A stretch of DNA of 64,000 nt from Streptomyces sp. TLI_053 (GCF_900105395.1 NZ_LT629775.1:5044001-5108000), one strand, 5' to 3'. Positions 1-9,047 are shown, counted from the stretch's first letter. The notes: a model not told the origin generated them from the letters alone. Translations and numbers: made by a program.

Positions 1-1
1 C

Positions 2-658
2 TACCTGACCGGCTGGGAGTTCGTGCTCGCCAACGCCGAGCTGCACGGCCTGCCCCACCCGGGCGCCGCCGCCCGTAAGGCGCTCGCGCTGGTGGAGATG
101 GAGTACGCCCAGGAGCGCCGTACCGGCACCTACTCCAAGGGCATGAAGCAGCGGGTCAAGATGGCCTCGGCGCTGGTCCACGACCCGGCGGTGCTGCTGC
201 TCGACGAGCCGTTCAACGGCATGGACCCGCGCCAGCGGCTCCAGCTGATGGACCTGCTGCGGCGGTTCGGCGAGGACGGCCGGACGGTGCTGTTCTCCTC
301 GCACATCCTGGAGGAGGTCGAACAGCTGGCCCGGCACATCGAGGTGGTGGTGGCCGGCCGGCACGCGGCCTCCGGGGACTTCCGCAGGATCCGCCGGCTG
401 ATGACCGACCGCCCGCACCGCTACCTGGTCCGCTCCAGCGACGACCGGAAGCTCGCGTCGGCGCTGATCGCGGACCCGTCCACGGCCGGCATCGAGCTGG
501 ACTGGCAGGAGAAGGCACTGCGGATCCAGGCGGTGAACTTCCAGGGCTTCACCACCCTGCTGCCGCAGGTCGCCCAGCGGGCCGGGATCCGGCTGTACAC
601 CGTGGCCCCGGCGGACGAGTCGCTGGAGAGCGTGTTCTCCTACCTCGTCTCCGCGTAG
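2..658 (+). CDS. ABC transporter ATP-binding protein (5' end outside window)
   Basis: C-terminal part of an ATP-binding cassette subunit; the reading frame is open from base 2, so the start and Walker A lie upstream of the window. Visible are the ABC signature region (YSKGMKQRVKMASAL, here YSKGM instead of LSGGQ), Walker B (VLLLDEP followed by FNGMDP) and the switch His (SSHIL). About 100 residues of regulatory tail follow. It couples ATP hydrolysis to an inner-membrane permease, almost certainly the next gene, which starts 84 bp downstream on the same strand. The family exports drugs, lipids or peptides; the substrate cannot be read from sequence. The GTG at 23 is internal to the domain and is not the true start. 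Confidence 0.9.
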   Translation, partial: YLTGWEFVLANAELHGLPHPGAAARKALALVEMEYAQERRTGTYSKGMKQRVKMASALVHDPAVLLLDEPFNGMDPRQRLQLMDLLRRFGEDGRTVLFSSHILEEVEQLARHIEVVVAGRHAASGDFRRIRRLMTDRPHRYLVRSSDDRKLASALIADPSTAGIELDWQEKALRIQAVNFQGFTTLLPQVAQRAGIRLYTVAPADESLESVFSYLVSA

Positions 659-742
659 TCCCGGCACCGGCCCCGCGAGGGCCATCGACCGCCGACCGGC
701 ACCCCTCACCAGGACCAGGAACCCCAGGAAGGCCGACCCACC

Positions 743-1459
743 ATGAACCCGACCGTCGCCAGGCTGACGCTGCGAGGCCTGCTCGGCCGCCGCCGCGGCC
801 TGCTGCTGCTGGTGGTCCCCGTCCTGCTGCTGCTCGTCTCGGCGTTCGCCGCCGCGTCCAGCGGCAACCACCACGACCTGGTCGTCGACATCCTCGGCAA
901 GCTCGGTCTGGGGACCCTGCTGCCGATCCTCGGACTGGTCGTCGGCACCGGTGCCATCGCCACCGAGATCGACGACGGCTCGATCGTCTACCTGCTCGCC
1001 AAGCCGCTGCCGCGGTGGAAGATCGTCACCACCAAGCTGACCGTGGCGATCGGCATCACCTGGGCCTTCTCGGCGGTGCCGATGCTGCTGTCCGGGCTGC
1101 TGATGTACGGCACCAAGGAGGGCCTGGCGCTCGCCTACACGGTCGCCGCGATGGTCGCCGGCGCCGCCTACAGCGCGCTGTTCCTGCTGCTCGGCGTGGT
1201 GACCCGGCACGCGGTGGTGGCCGGGCTGGCGTACGCGCTGGTGTGGGAGGCGGTGATCGGCAACTTCGTCGAGGGCGCCCGCAAGCTGAGCATCCAGCAG
1301 TGGGGGATGGCGGTGGCCGAGTCGGTGGCGGCCGAGGGCTCGATCACCTCGGTGGTCTCGCTCGGCGCGGCCGTGGTGCTGCTGGTGGTGGTCGCGGTGG
1401 CGGCGACCGTGCTCGCCTCGGTGAAGCTGGCCGGGCTCACCCTGGCCTCGGAGGAGTAG
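743..1459 (+). CDS. ABC-2 type transporter permease
   Basis: A 238-residue integral membrane protein with about six hydrophobic segments, starting with one right after a basic N-terminus (LLGRRRGLLLLVVPVLLLLV). A GTGAIATEIDDGSIVYLLAKP stretch after the second segment matches the loop of ABC-2 permeases that docks on the ATPase. It should form the membrane half of the exporter with the preceding ATP-binding gene. The ATG at 743 follows an AGGAAGG-type ribosome site about 10 bases upstream. A strong hairpin follows the stop codon. Substrate unknown. Confidence 0.88.
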   Translation: MNPTVARLTLRGLLGRRRGLLLLVVPVLLLLVSAFAAASSGNHHDLVVDILGKLGLGTLLPILGLVVGTGAIATEIDDGSIVYLLAKPLPRWKIVTTKLTVAIGITWAFSAVPMLLSGLLMYGTKEGLALAYTVAAMVAGAAYSALFLLLGVVTRHAVVAGLAYALVWEAVIGNFVEGARKLSIQQWGMAVAESVAAEGSITSVVSLGAAVVLLVVVAVAATVLASVKLAGLTLASEE

Positions 1460-1502
1460 GACGCGTCCCGGACCGCGAGGACGGCACGGCCCGCACGACC
1501 GA

Positions 1503-1539
1503 CACGGCCCGCACGGCTCACCGAGCCGTGCGGGCCGTG
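1503..1539. terminator. Bidirectional terminator hairpin
   Basis: Perfect 16-bp inverted repeat (arms 1503-1518 and 1524-1539, 5-base loop) in the 84-bp gap between the convergent permease and MFS genes. GC-rich with no long T tract, as usual in streptomycetes. Confidence 0.8.
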
Positions 1540-1543
1540 CCCG

Positions 1544-2821
1544 TCAGAGCGTGCGGTCGCGCCCGGCGCCCCAGCCCGCGACGGCGACCACGCTGACCAG
1601 GACCAGCATCAGCGCCAGCGGCGTGGTCCAGCCGCCGGTCGCCTGGCGCAGCGCCCCGGCCCCGACCGGTCCGGCCGCCGCGACCAGATAGCCGACCGCC
1701 TGCGACATCCCGCCCAGCTGGGCGGCGCCAGCGGCGCTGTCGGTCCGCAGCACGATGAAGGCGAGGCCGAGGCCGAGCGAACCGCCCTGGGCGACACCGA
1801 GGATGACGGCCGCCACCCAGGCACCGGGCACCGGGGCGATCAGCAGGACGGCGATGCCGACCGCGTTGAGCAGGGCCATCGAGACGGCGAGCGCCCGCTG
1901 GTTGGTCATCCGCCCGGCGAGCAGCGGCACCAGGAAGGCGCCGGCCACCTGGACCAGGTTGGAGAAGGCGAAGACCAGGCCGGCCTCGCCGCGGTCCATC
2001 CCGTGGTCGGCCAGGATGGTCGGCATCCACGCGACCAGCGTGTAGACCAGCAGCGACGAGATGCCCATGAACAGGCTGATCTGCCAGGCCAGCGGCGAGC
2101 GCCAGATCCCCCGGATCGGCCGGACCGGGGCGGCCGGCGCGGCGGAGGCACCGGAGGCGGTGACACCGGAGGCCGTGGCACCGGCGCCGTCCCGGGCGGC
2201 CCGGGCCCGCAGCACCTGCGGCAGCCAGGCCACCGCCGCGACCAGCGCGAGCAGCGACCAGGCACCGAGCGAGGCCTGCCAGCCGCCGCCGAGCGCGTGC
2301 TCCAGCGGCACCGACAGACCGGCCGCCATGGTGGCGCCGACCAGCATGGTGGTCGAGTAGACGCCGGTCATCGCGGCGGCCCGGTCCGGGAACTCGCGCT
2401 TGACCAGGCCGGGCATCGAGACGTTCAGCACGGCGATCGCGACCCCGATCACCACGCACCCGGCGTACAGCGCCGCCACCGAGGGCAGCACCCGCAGCAG
2501 CACCCCGGCGCCGAGCACCAGCACCGCGCCCAGCACCACCCGCTCGGTGCCGAAGCGCCGGGTCAGCCGGGGGGTGAGCGGCGCGCCGACGCCCTGGAAG
2601 AGCACCGGCACGGTGGTGATCAGCCCGCTCGCGGTGGCGGAGAGCCCGAAGGAGCGCTGGATCTCGCCCACCATCGGCGACACCGCCGCCAGGCAGGCGC
2701 GCATGTTCAGGGCGACCAGCAGGATGCCGGTCAGCAGCAGCGCGGGGTGCGCGAGCCGGGAGCGGACGGGGAACGGGACGGCGGTGGTGACAACCGGCTG
2801 CTGGGCACGGGTGACGGCCAT
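1544..2821 (-). CDS. MFS transporter, CynX/NimT-like
   Basis: Major facilitator of 425 residues from the ATG at 2821, with about 12 hydrophobic segments. The first helix contains ILLVALNMRACLAAVSPMVG, the pattern typical of the CynX/NimT (cyanate, nitroimidazole) branch. A GTG at 2902 in the same frame overlaps the stop codon of the upstream FadR-type regulator by 4 bases and would add 27 residues; translational coupling from that GTG is possible. The ATG leaves a normal N-terminus about 25 residues before helix 1 and is preferred. The gene probably forms an operon with the regulator. Substrate unknown; members export or import small organic anions. Confidence 0.85.
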   Translation of the reverse strand: MAVTRAQQPVVTTAVPFPVRSRLAHPALLLTGILLVALNMRACLAAVSPMVGEIQRSFGLSATASGLITTVPVLFQGVGAPLTPRLTRRFGTERVVLGAVLVLGAGVLLRVLPSVAALYAGCVVIGVAIAVLNVSMPGLVKREFPDRAAAMTGVYSTTMLVGATMAAGLSVPLEHALGGGWQASLGAWSLLALVAAVAWLPQVLRARAARDGAGATASGVTASGASAAPAAPVRPIRGIWRSPLAWQISLFMGISSLLVYTLVAWMPTILADHGMDRGEAGLVFAFSNLVQVAGAFLVPLLAGRMTNQRALAVSMALLNAVGIAVLLIAPVPGAWVAAVILGVAQGGSLGLGLAFIVLRTDSAAGAAQLGGMSQAVGYLVAAAGPVGAGALRQATGGWTTPLALMLVLVSVVAVAGWGAGRDRTL

Positions 2822-2898
2822 GGGTGGTGCTGCTCTTTCGTGGGATTCGGAGAACGTCCGGGCAGGCGGACGGAACGGAAGGGGGGCCTTCGGCCCGC

Positions 2899-3639
2899 TC
2901 ACTTCCGGGCGGCGATGGCGGCGAGGAGCTGCTCGACGGCCGCGGTGGGTTCGGCGAGCAGCTCGCGACAGGCCCGCTCGGCCCGGTCCGGGTCGCCGCT
3001 CTCGATCGCGTCGACCAGGGCCGCGTGGGTCGCCACGACCACCTCGGGCATGTCGTGGTCGCCGAACGCCGTCCGCATCGACTCGCGCACCGAGGCGCCG
3101 AAGTAGCGGTACACCTCGGTCAGTGCCGGGTTGTGCGCGGCCTCGACGACGGCGGTGTGGAACTCCAGGTCGTGCTCGACGGTGGCCTCGCGGCCGGCCC
3201 GCTCGGGGTGCGAGGCGATCACCTCGGCCTCGCGCGCCAGCGCGGCCCGCATCCGGACGATGTCCTCGGGGGTGTGCCGCAGCGCCGCCAGCCGGGCGGC
3301 CTCGGCCTCCAGCGCGGCCCGGACCTCCAGGACGTCCCGCACGCCGGAGCGCTGCACCCCGCGCAGTACGGCGGCCGGGTCGCTGGTGGAGCGGACGAAG
3401 GTGCCCTCGCCCTGCCGGGAGACCAGCATCCCCGCGTGCACCAGCACCCGGATCGCCTCGCGGACGGTGTTCCGTCCGATCCCGAGGCGTTCGGCGAGCT
3501 CGTGCTCGGTCGGGATCCGCGAACCGACCGGCCAGACGCCGCTGCTCAGCTGCTCCCGCAGCTGGTCGATCGCGGTGTCCACCAGGGAGCGCCGCCCGGC
3601 GGTCTGCAGCGTGTCGTTGCCGCTGTGCGCGCTGGTCAT
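2899..3639 (-). CDS. FadR/GntR-family transcriptional regulator
   Basis: A 246-residue regulator with an N-terminal winged helix-turn-helix (recognition region RLGIGRNTVREAIRVLV, wing GEGTFV) and a C-terminal all-helical FCD ligand domain holding the usual His/Asp metal-binding pattern (EHDLEFHTAVVEAAHN). The ATG at 3639 has a GGGAGGAG ribosome site 8 bases upstream, better than the in-frame start at 3681. It lies directly upstream of the MFS gene (4-base overlap with that gene's longer start), so it probably controls the carrier in response to the carrier's substrate. A 17-bp direct repeat upstream is a likely autoregulatory operator. Confidence 0.9.
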   Translation of the reverse strand: MTSAHSGNDTLQTAGRRSLVDTAIDQLREQLSSGVWPVGSRIPTEHELAERLGIGRNTVREAIRVLVHAGMLVSRQGEGTFVRSTSDPAAVLRGVQRSGVRDVLEVRAALEAEAARLAALRHTPEDIVRMRAALAREAEVIASHPERAGREATVEHDLEFHTAVVEAAHNPALTEVYRYFGASVRESMRTAFGDHDMPEVVVATHAALVDAIESGDPDRAERACRELLAEPTAAVEQLLAAIAARK

Positions 3640-3674
3640 GGCGGGCTCCTCCCGGTGACTCGAGGCTCGGTCGT

Positions 3675-3714
3675 CGGTCATCCTACAACTGCTTGCCCGG
3701 TCATCCTACAACTG
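3675..3714 (-). promoter_or_regulatory. Direct-repeat operator candidate for the FadR-type regulator
   Basis: Two identical 17-bp copies of CAGTTGTAGGATGACCG (minus strand; 3675-3691 and 3698-3714) spaced 23 bp apart, just upstream of the regulator. The core TTGTAGGATGA resembles half-sites of FadR-subfamily operators (TTGTnnnAT-type). The two-turn spacing suggests side-by-side binding of two dimers. Confidence 0.6.
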
Positions 3715-3844
3715 GGGGTGAACAGCCCGGGAACCGTCCGGGGCGGCCTGGCGTTCCTCCGGACGACCGGCGCTCCGGACCGCCCCGGAAGGATCCGGAA
3801 GGACGGGCCCGGTCCACACCCCCTGATGCGAGGAGAACGTCCGC

Positions 3845-4609
3845 ATGGTGTTCAAGAAGCTGCTCGGTGCCCTGGGCGTCGGCGGTCCCGGTGTCGACAC
3901 CGTCCTGAGCACGCCGGTCGTGCGGCCCGGCGGGACGATGGCCGGCACGGTCGAGCTGACCGGGGGGACGGTGGAGGCGGACATCCGGGGGATCACGCTG
4001 ACCCTGGTCGCCCGGGTGGAGATCGAGCACGAGGACGGCGAGAGCACCGGCCTGTACCCGTTCGCCCGGTTCTCGGTCACCGCGCCGCTGAAGCTGGCGC
4101 CGGGCGAGAACCGCTCGATCCCGTTCGCGGTCCAGGTGCCGTGGGAGACCCCGGTCACCACCGTCGCCGGGCAGCGCCTGCACGGCATGCAGCTCGGTGT
4201 GCGCACCGAGGTCGACATCGCGGGCGCGCTCGACAAGGGCGACTCGGACCCGCTGGAGGTCGAGCCGCTGCCGGTGCAGCACCGGATCCTGGAGACGCTG
4301 CTCCAGCTGGGCTTCCGGTTCCGCGCGGCGGACCTGGAGGCCGGGCACATCCGCGGCACCGGGCAGACCCTGCCGTTCTACCAGGAGATCGAGTACTCGG
4401 CGGCGCCGCAGTACGCGCACTCCTGCAACTCGCTGGAGGTCAGCTTCGTGACCACCCCGGACAAGGTCGAGGTGGTCCTGGAGGCCGACCGCCGGGGCGG
4501 CCTGTTCGGCGGCGGCGGGGACGTGATCCGCACCCATGTGGTCGGCCACGGCCAGGCGGACGAGGACCTCACCGCGCTGGTCGACGGCTGGATCCGCGCC
4601 GCGCTCTGA
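3845..4609 (+). CDS. Spo0M-like (SpoOM family) protein
   Basis: A 254-residue soluble protein matching the sporulation-control protein Spo0M family throughout. It starts MVFKKLLGALGVGGPGVDTVL, followed by two arrestin-like beta-sandwich halves (PGGTMAGTVELTGG; then the acidic linker and VPWETPVTTVAGQRL). In Bacillus the founding member affects phosphorelay-dependent sporulation; actinomycete homologues are conserved but their molecular role is unsettled. AGGAGA precedes the ATG by about 9 bases. It is a single-gene unit, divergent from the FadR/MFS pair. Confidence 0.88.
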   Translation: MVFKKLLGALGVGGPGVDTVLSTPVVRPGGTMAGTVELTGGTVEADIRGITLTLVARVEIEHEDGESTGLYPFARFSVTAPLKLAPGENRSIPFAVQVPWETPVTTVAGQRLHGMQLGVRTEVDIAGALDKGDSDPLEVEPLPVQHRILETLLQLGFRFRAADLEAGHIRGTGQTLPFYQEIEYSAAPQYAHSCNSLEVSFVTTPDKVEVVLEADRRGGLFGGGGDVIRTHVVGHGQADEDLTALVDGWIRAAL

Positions 4610-4691
4610 GGCCTTACGGCCCCGGCCCCGGGCGGGACCGGCTCGGGGCGGGCCCGTTCCCCTGCGGGCGCGGCCCCGGCTCCGGGACCGG

Positions 4692-6509
4692 TCAGCCGTA
4701 GGAGACGTTGCTGCAGATGTCGTCGTCGCCCGACCTGGCCTCGCTGACCACCTCGGTGGGCAGCGGGGCCGGGCTCCCCGCCGGGCCGGTGGCGGTCGGC
4801 GAGGGGGTGCCGCCCGCCGCGTAGTCCCGGCCGAGCCGCAGGCTGATCCCCGCCGCCTGCCCCGGAGCCACCGCGGCGCCCGGGAACAGCGCGGCGACCT
4901 TCTCCGCGGCGGCCCGCTGCCCGGTGCCGTACTCGACCGTGGTGGTCGCCCGCGCGGTGCCGCGGCTGGACGTCCCGGCGACGGTGACCCGCGCCGCACG
5001 CAGGGTCTCGGCGGCCCGGGCGGCCAGGCCGGCGGCGTTGGTGGCGTTGTAGACGGTCACCCGGATCGGTGTGCCGTCGGCGCCGACCGCCGGGGAGGGA
5101 TCGGCGCTCGGCGTGGGGGTGGGCGCCGGCTCGGCCGTCGGCTCGCCCGCGGCCTCCTGCCGGCCGGTGGCGTCCTGGCCGTCGATGGTCCGGTCGGCCT
5201 GCAGGGTCCGCCACAGGGTGTCGACCGCCGGGTGCACCAGATCGATCCGGGCGCCCGAGTAACGCCAGGGCGTGGTGAGGAACTTGACCTCGTGCAGGTC
5301 GATGCCCTTCAGGGTCAGCGCGAAGTCCACCAGTTTGGCGGCCGAGTCGAGGCCGGGGTCGACGGTCATCGAACGGGTCGCGGCGTCGGCCAGCGGCAGC
5401 AGCGTGCCGGGGCTCAGACCCTTGCTCTTGATCTTCGCCAGCAGGGAGGCCAGGAAGGCCTGCTGACGCTTCATCCGGCCGACGTCCGAGTCGTCGCCGA
5501 TGCCGTGCCGCAGTCGCACGTAGTCCAGGGCCTGCTGGCCGGAGACCCGCTGGCGGCCCTTGGCGAGCACCACCTTGCCCTTGCGGCCCAGATTGGGGTT
5601 GATGTTCCCCTCGTGGATGTCGTTCGGCAGGCAGACGTCGACCCCGCCGACGGCCCCGGTCATCGCGGCGAAGCCCTCGAAGTTGACCTCGATCGTGTGG
5701 TCCACCCGGATGCCGGTGAGCCGCTCCACGGTGTTGAGTGTGCAGGCCGGGTTCCCGGTCTCGGAATTGCCCACCGAGAAAGCCGAGTTGAACATCTGTC
5801 CGGGCTGCTCCCGGGTCCACTTGCCGTTCGGCAGCTTGCACCGGGGCACGGTCACCAGGGCGTCGCGCGGGATCGAGATGCCGACCGCGTGCCGGTGGTC
5901 CGCGTACACGTGCAGCAGGATCGTGGTGTCCGAACGGGCGCCGGTCTCGTCGCCGCCGCCCAGGTCGCTGTTCTTCCCGGCGCGTGAATCGGAGCCGATC
6001 AGCAGCAGGTTGACGGGCCGGTGGCCGTGCGCGTCGGCGGCCGATTCGGGCGGGCGGTCGGGGGAGATGGCATCCGCGTCGAAGGACCGGAGATTGCCGT
6101 TCAGCTTGTAGTACACCGCGCCGCCGGCGCCGGCCAGCACCACCAGCACCCCGGCCACGGACCAGGCGATCAGCCGCCGGGCGCCGCTCCGGCCGTTCCG
6201 TCCGGAGCTCCGGGCGGTCCGCTGCCCGCTCCCGCCGCTCCCGCCCCGGGCGTCGGGGCGGGGCTCCCTGGGGGTCTCCCGGCGTCCGGCCCGGGCGGCC
6301 GTCCGACTGCTCTCGGTGGTGCCGCCGCGACCGGGGCGGACCGGGACGACGCGGTCGCGGGCGGCCCTGCGGGCCTCGGCCCGGCCGCCGGGGCGCGGCG
6401 CCGGGAACCGTCCGGGGCCGTCCTCGGGCCGGACCGCGTCGTCGGTCCGGACGCCGCCGTCGGCGCGCCCCGCCGGATCCGGCGGGCTCCCGTCCCACTG
6501 GACTGACAT
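4692..6509 (-). CDS. LCP (LytR-CpsA-Psr) family cell-wall ligase with LytR_C domain
   Basis: A 605-residue membrane-anchored enzyme. A long Arg/Pro-rich cytoplasmic N-terminus of about 110 residues is followed by one transmembrane helix (LIAWSVAGVLVVLAGAGGAV). The extracellular LCP domain has the conserved NLLLIGSDSRAG, SIPRDALV and LDYVRLRHG segments with the catalytic/phosphate-binding Arg and Asp residues. A Pro/Thr-rich linker leads to a C-terminal LytR_C domain (IRVTVYNATNAAGLAA). LCP proteins transfer polyprenyl-phosphate-linked glycopolymers (teichoic-type or galactan) to peptidoglycan. The ATG at 6509 has GAGAGGTG just upstream, better than the GTG three codons earlier. The N-terminal extension is longer than in Firmicute members, as is common in actinomycetes. 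Confidence 0.92.
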   Translation of the reverse strand: MSVQWDGSPPDPAGRADGGVRTDDAVRPEDGPGRFPAPRPGGRAEARRAARDRVVPVRPGRGGTTESSRTAARAGRRETPREPRPDARGGSGGSGQRTARSSGRNGRSGARRLIAWSVAGVLVVLAGAGGAVYYKLNGNLRSFDADAISPDRPPESAADAHGHRPVNLLLIGSDSRAGKNSDLGGGDETGARSDTTILLHVYADHRHAVGISIPRDALVTVPRCKLPNGKWTREQPGQMFNSAFSVGNSETGNPACTLNTVERLTGIRVDHTIEVNFEGFAAMTGAVGGVDVCLPNDIHEGNINPNLGRKGKVVLAKGRQRVSGQQALDYVRLRHGIGDDSDVGRMKRQQAFLASLLAKIKSKGLSPGTLLPLADAATRSMTVDPGLDSAAKLVDFALTLKGIDLHEVKFLTTPWRYSGARIDLVHPAVDTLWRTLQADRTIDGQDATGRQEAAGEPTAEPAPTPTPSADPSPAVGADGTPIRVTVYNATNAAGLAARAAETLRAARVTVAGTSSRGTARATTTVEYGTGQRAAAEKVAALFPGAAVAPGQAAGISLRLGRDYAAGGTPSPTATGPAGSPAPLPTEVVSEARSGDDDICSNVSYG

Positions 6510-6701
6510 GGCGCGCACCTCTCAGTGACCGAAGCGGGCAACCCTGGGAGCATACAAACTCTTCCGCCGCCGCCCGGCCGCCGAACCCGGCCGCACCCCC
6601 GCCGACCCGGGCGTTCGCCGCAGCGCTCCGCCGCACGGTCACTCCAACGGCTGAACCGGCGGGCGGCGCGGGCGGGTTCACTCCGGCGTGCGGCGGACGT
6701 G

Positions 6702-6738
6702 CCGCGACCCCGGTGCGGTTGCGGCACCGGGGTCGCGG
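6702..6738. terminator. Terminator hairpin after the HAD gene
   Basis: Perfect 15-bp stem (6702-6716 with 6724-6738, 7-base loop), about 130 bp beyond the HAD stop codon. It lies within the 360-bp gap 6510-6869 upstream of the LCP gene. Apart from this and the repeat at 6853, I see nothing definite in the gap. Confidence 0.65.
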
Positions 6739-6852
6739 GGAGTCCGGGTCGGGCCGGACCGGTCGGGCGGAGCGCCTGGGTTCGGCGGAGCGCCGTGGGC
6801 GGCGGGCCCGGATCGGAGAGGTCGGGGTCGGAGGGCCGGGTCGCAGGGCCGG

Positions 6853-6880
6853 GGATCAGAGCGCCGGGATCAGAGCGCCG
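6853..6880. repeat. Exact 14-bp tandem duplication over a stop codon
   Basis: GGATCAGAGCGCCG occurs twice head-to-tail (6853-6866, 6867-6880). The second copy contains the stop codon of the HAD hydrolase gene, so this looks like a recent slippage duplication at the gene's 3' end. Confidence 0.8.
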
Positions 6881-7718
6881 GGAAGAGGCGCTCCAGCACG
6901 GCGGCGACGCCGTCCTCGTCATTGCTCAGGGTGACCTCGTCGGCCACCGCGAGCAGCTCCCGGTGCGCGTTGGCCATCGCCACACCGTGCCGGGCCCAGC
7001 CGAACATCGGCACGTCGTTGGGCATGTCGCCGAAGGCGACGGTGTCGGCCGCCGTCACCCCGAGCCGACGGGCGGCGACCGCCAGCCCGGTGGCCTTGGA
7101 GAGGCCGAGCGGCAGCAGTTCGACCACACCGGCGCCGGCCATCACCACGCCGACCAGGTCGCCGGCCGCGTTGCGGGCGGCCTCTGCGAGCGCGTCGTCG
7201 TCGAGTTCGTGGTGCTGTATGTACAGCTTGCTGATCGGCGAGGCGAGCAGCTCGGACGGCGGGACCTCGACGACCGGCAGCTCGGAGCCGATCTGCAGCC
7301 GGTAGCCGGGGCCGGCCAGCACGTCGCCGTCCAGGCCGTCCTGGTTGGCGGCGATCGCCAGCGGGCCGACCTCGGCCTCGATCTTCTCGATCGCGAGCGC
7401 CGCCACCCGGCGGTCCAGGGTGAGCGAGGTGAGCAGCTTGTGCGCACCGGCGTCGTAGACCTGGGCGCCCTGGCCGCAGACCGCTATGCCGCGGTAGCCG
7501 ATCTCGTCGAAGACCGGGCGGGCCCAGGTGGCCGAGCGGCCGGTGACGATGATGTGCAGCGCCCCGGCCGCGGTGGCCGTGGCCAGTGCGGCGCGGGTGC
7601 GTGCGGTGACGGTCTCGGCGCTGTTCAGCAGCGTGCCGTCGAGGTCGGTGGCGACCAGCTTGAAGGGCAGGCCGCCACCGTCCGAGGGGGAGACGGGGCT
7701 GGGGCTGGTGGTGCTCAT
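6870..7718 (-). CDS. HAD-superfamily hydrolase (Cof-type phosphatase)
   Basis: A 282-residue cytoplasmic phosphatase. Motif I is ATDLDGTLL with the Asp nucleophile and general-acid Asp near residues 25 and 27; motif II is the Thr in IIVTGRS; the Lys is in GLSKATGLA; motif IV is VAFGDMPNDVPMF. A long C2-type cap is inserted between motifs II and III, as in Cof/YbjI proteins that dephosphorylate sugar phosphates or FMN. The start at 7718 has GGGAG about 13 bases upstream; an in-frame GTG at 7751 has no ribosome site. It lies 54 bp downstream of serS on the same strand, so probably cotranscribed. Substrate unknown. Confidence 0.88.
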   Translation of the reverse strand: MSTTSPSPVSPSDGGGLPFKLVATDLDGTLLNSAETVTARTRAALATATAAGALHIIVTGRSATWARPVFDEIGYRGIAVCGQGAQVYDAGAHKLLTSLTLDRRVAALAIEKIEAEVGPLAIAANQDGLDGDVLAGPGYRLQIGSELPVVEVPPSELLASPISKLYIQHHELDDDALAEAARNAAGDLVGVVMAGAGVVELLPLGLSKATGLAVAARRLGVTAADTVAFGDMPNDVPMFGWARHGVAMANAHRELLAVADEVTLSNDEDGVAAVLERLFPAL

Positions 7719-7772
7719 GGGCCGTGCGTCTCCCGGGAGTTGCTTCTTCACTGCGGACCGGCGGGGCCGGTG

Positions 7773-9047
7773 CTACTTGACCGGCTCCAGCACGGTGCGA
7801 CCGCCGAGGTAGGGGCGGAGCGCCTCGGGGACCACGACCGAGCCGTCGGGCTGCTGGTGGTTCTCCAGGATCGCCACGATGGTGCGCGGGACGGCGACCA
7901 GGGTGCCGTTCAGCGTGGCCAGCGGGCGGGTCTTGCCGTCCTCGCGCATCCGGATGGAGAGGCGGCGGGCCTGGTACTCGGTGGTGTTCGAGGTCGAGGT
8001 GACCTCGCGGTACTTGCCCTGGGTGGGGACCCAGGCCTCGATGTCGAACTTGCGCGCGGCCGAGGCGCCGAGGTCGCCGGAGGCGACGTCGATGACCCGG
8101 TAGGGCAGTTCGAGCGCGTTGAGGAAGTCCTTCTCCCACTGGAGCAGGCGGCGGTGCTCGTTCTCGGCGTCCTCGGGGGTGGTGAAGACGAACATCTCCA
8201 CCTTCTCGAACTGGTGGACGCGGATGATGCCGCGGGTGTCCTTGCCGTAGGTGCCGGCCTCGCGGCGGAAGCAGGACGAGTAACCGGCGTAGCGCAGCGG
8301 CAGCTTGTCGGCGTCGAGGATCTCGTCCATGTGGTACGCCGCGAGCGGGACCTCGCTGGTGCCGACGAGGTAGCGCTCGTCGTCCTCCAGGTAGTACACG
8401 TTCTCGGCGGCCTGGCCGAGGAAGCCGGTGCCGTCCATGGCGGCGGCGCGGACCAGGGCCGGGGTGATCATCGGCACGAAGCCGGCGGCGGTGGCCTGGG
8501 CGATCGCCATGTTGACCAGGGCGAGCTCCAGCAGCGCGCCGACACCGGTCAGGTAGTAGGACCGGGCACCGGCGACCTTGGCGCCGCGCTCGGTGTCGAT
8601 CGCGCCCAGCAGCTGGCCCAGCTCGACGTGGTCGCGGGGCTCGAAGCCCTCGGCGGCGAAGTCGCGCGGGGTGCCGATCTCCTCCAGCGTGACGAAGTCC
8701 TCCTCGCCGCCGACCGGGGCGGCCGGGTCGATGAGGTTCGCCAGCGAGCGGAGCAGGCGCTCGGCCTCGTTCTTGGCCTCGCTCTGTTCGGCGTCGGCGG
8801 CCTTGACCTCGGCGGCCAGCTCCTTGGTGCGCTGGAGCAGGGCGGCCTTCTCCTCCCCCTGGGCCTTGGCGACGAGCTTGCCGAGCGACCTCTGCTCGGC
8901 GCGGAGTTCGTCGAAGCGCGTGCCCGAGGACCGGCGGCGTTCGTCGGCGGAGAGGAGGGCGTCGACCAGGTCGACGTCCTCGCCACGGACGCGCTGCGAG
9001 GCGCGCACTCGGTCAGGGTCCTCACGGAGCAGGCGAAGGTCAATCAC
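7773..9047 (-). CDS. serS: Seryl-tRNA synthetase
   Basis: A class II aminoacyl-tRNA synthetase of 424 residues that charges tRNA-Ser with serine. The GTG at 9047 gives the canonical N-terminus VIDLRLLREDPDRVRASQ. The N-terminal coiled-coil tRNA-binding arm occupies roughly residues 30-105. The catalytic core carries motif 2 (FRREAGTYGKDTRGI then HQFEKVEMF) and motif 3 (NGTLVAVPRTIVAILEN). Full length and intact. It is followed by the HAD gene and preceded by a 514-bp gene-free region filled with DnaA boxes. Confidence 0.97.
   Translation of the reverse strand: MIDLRLLREDPDRVRASQRVRGEDVDLVDALLSADERRRSSGTRFDELRAEQRSLGKLVAKAQGEEKAALLQRTKELAAEVKAADAEQSEAKNEAERLLRSLANLIDPAAPVGGEEDFVTLEEIGTPRDFAAEGFEPRDHVELGQLLGAIDTERGAKVAGARSYYLTGVGALLELALVNMAIAQATAAGFVPMITPALVRAAAMDGTGFLGQAAENVYYLEDDERYLVGTSEVPLAAYHMDEILDADKLPLRYAGYSSCFRREAGTYGKDTRGIIRVHQFEKVEMFVFTTPEDAENEHRRLLQWEKDFLNALELPYRVIDVASGDLGASAARKFDIEAWVPTQGKYREVTSTSNTTEYQARRLSIRMREDGKTRPLATLNGTLVAVPRTIVAILENHQQPDGSVVVPEALRPYLGGRTVLEPVK

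Noticed and set aside
4378..6681. A 767-codon minus-strand frame covering the LCP gene
   Set aside because: Arg/Gly/Pro-rich shadow translation; the LCP protein in the neighbouring frame has all family motifs.
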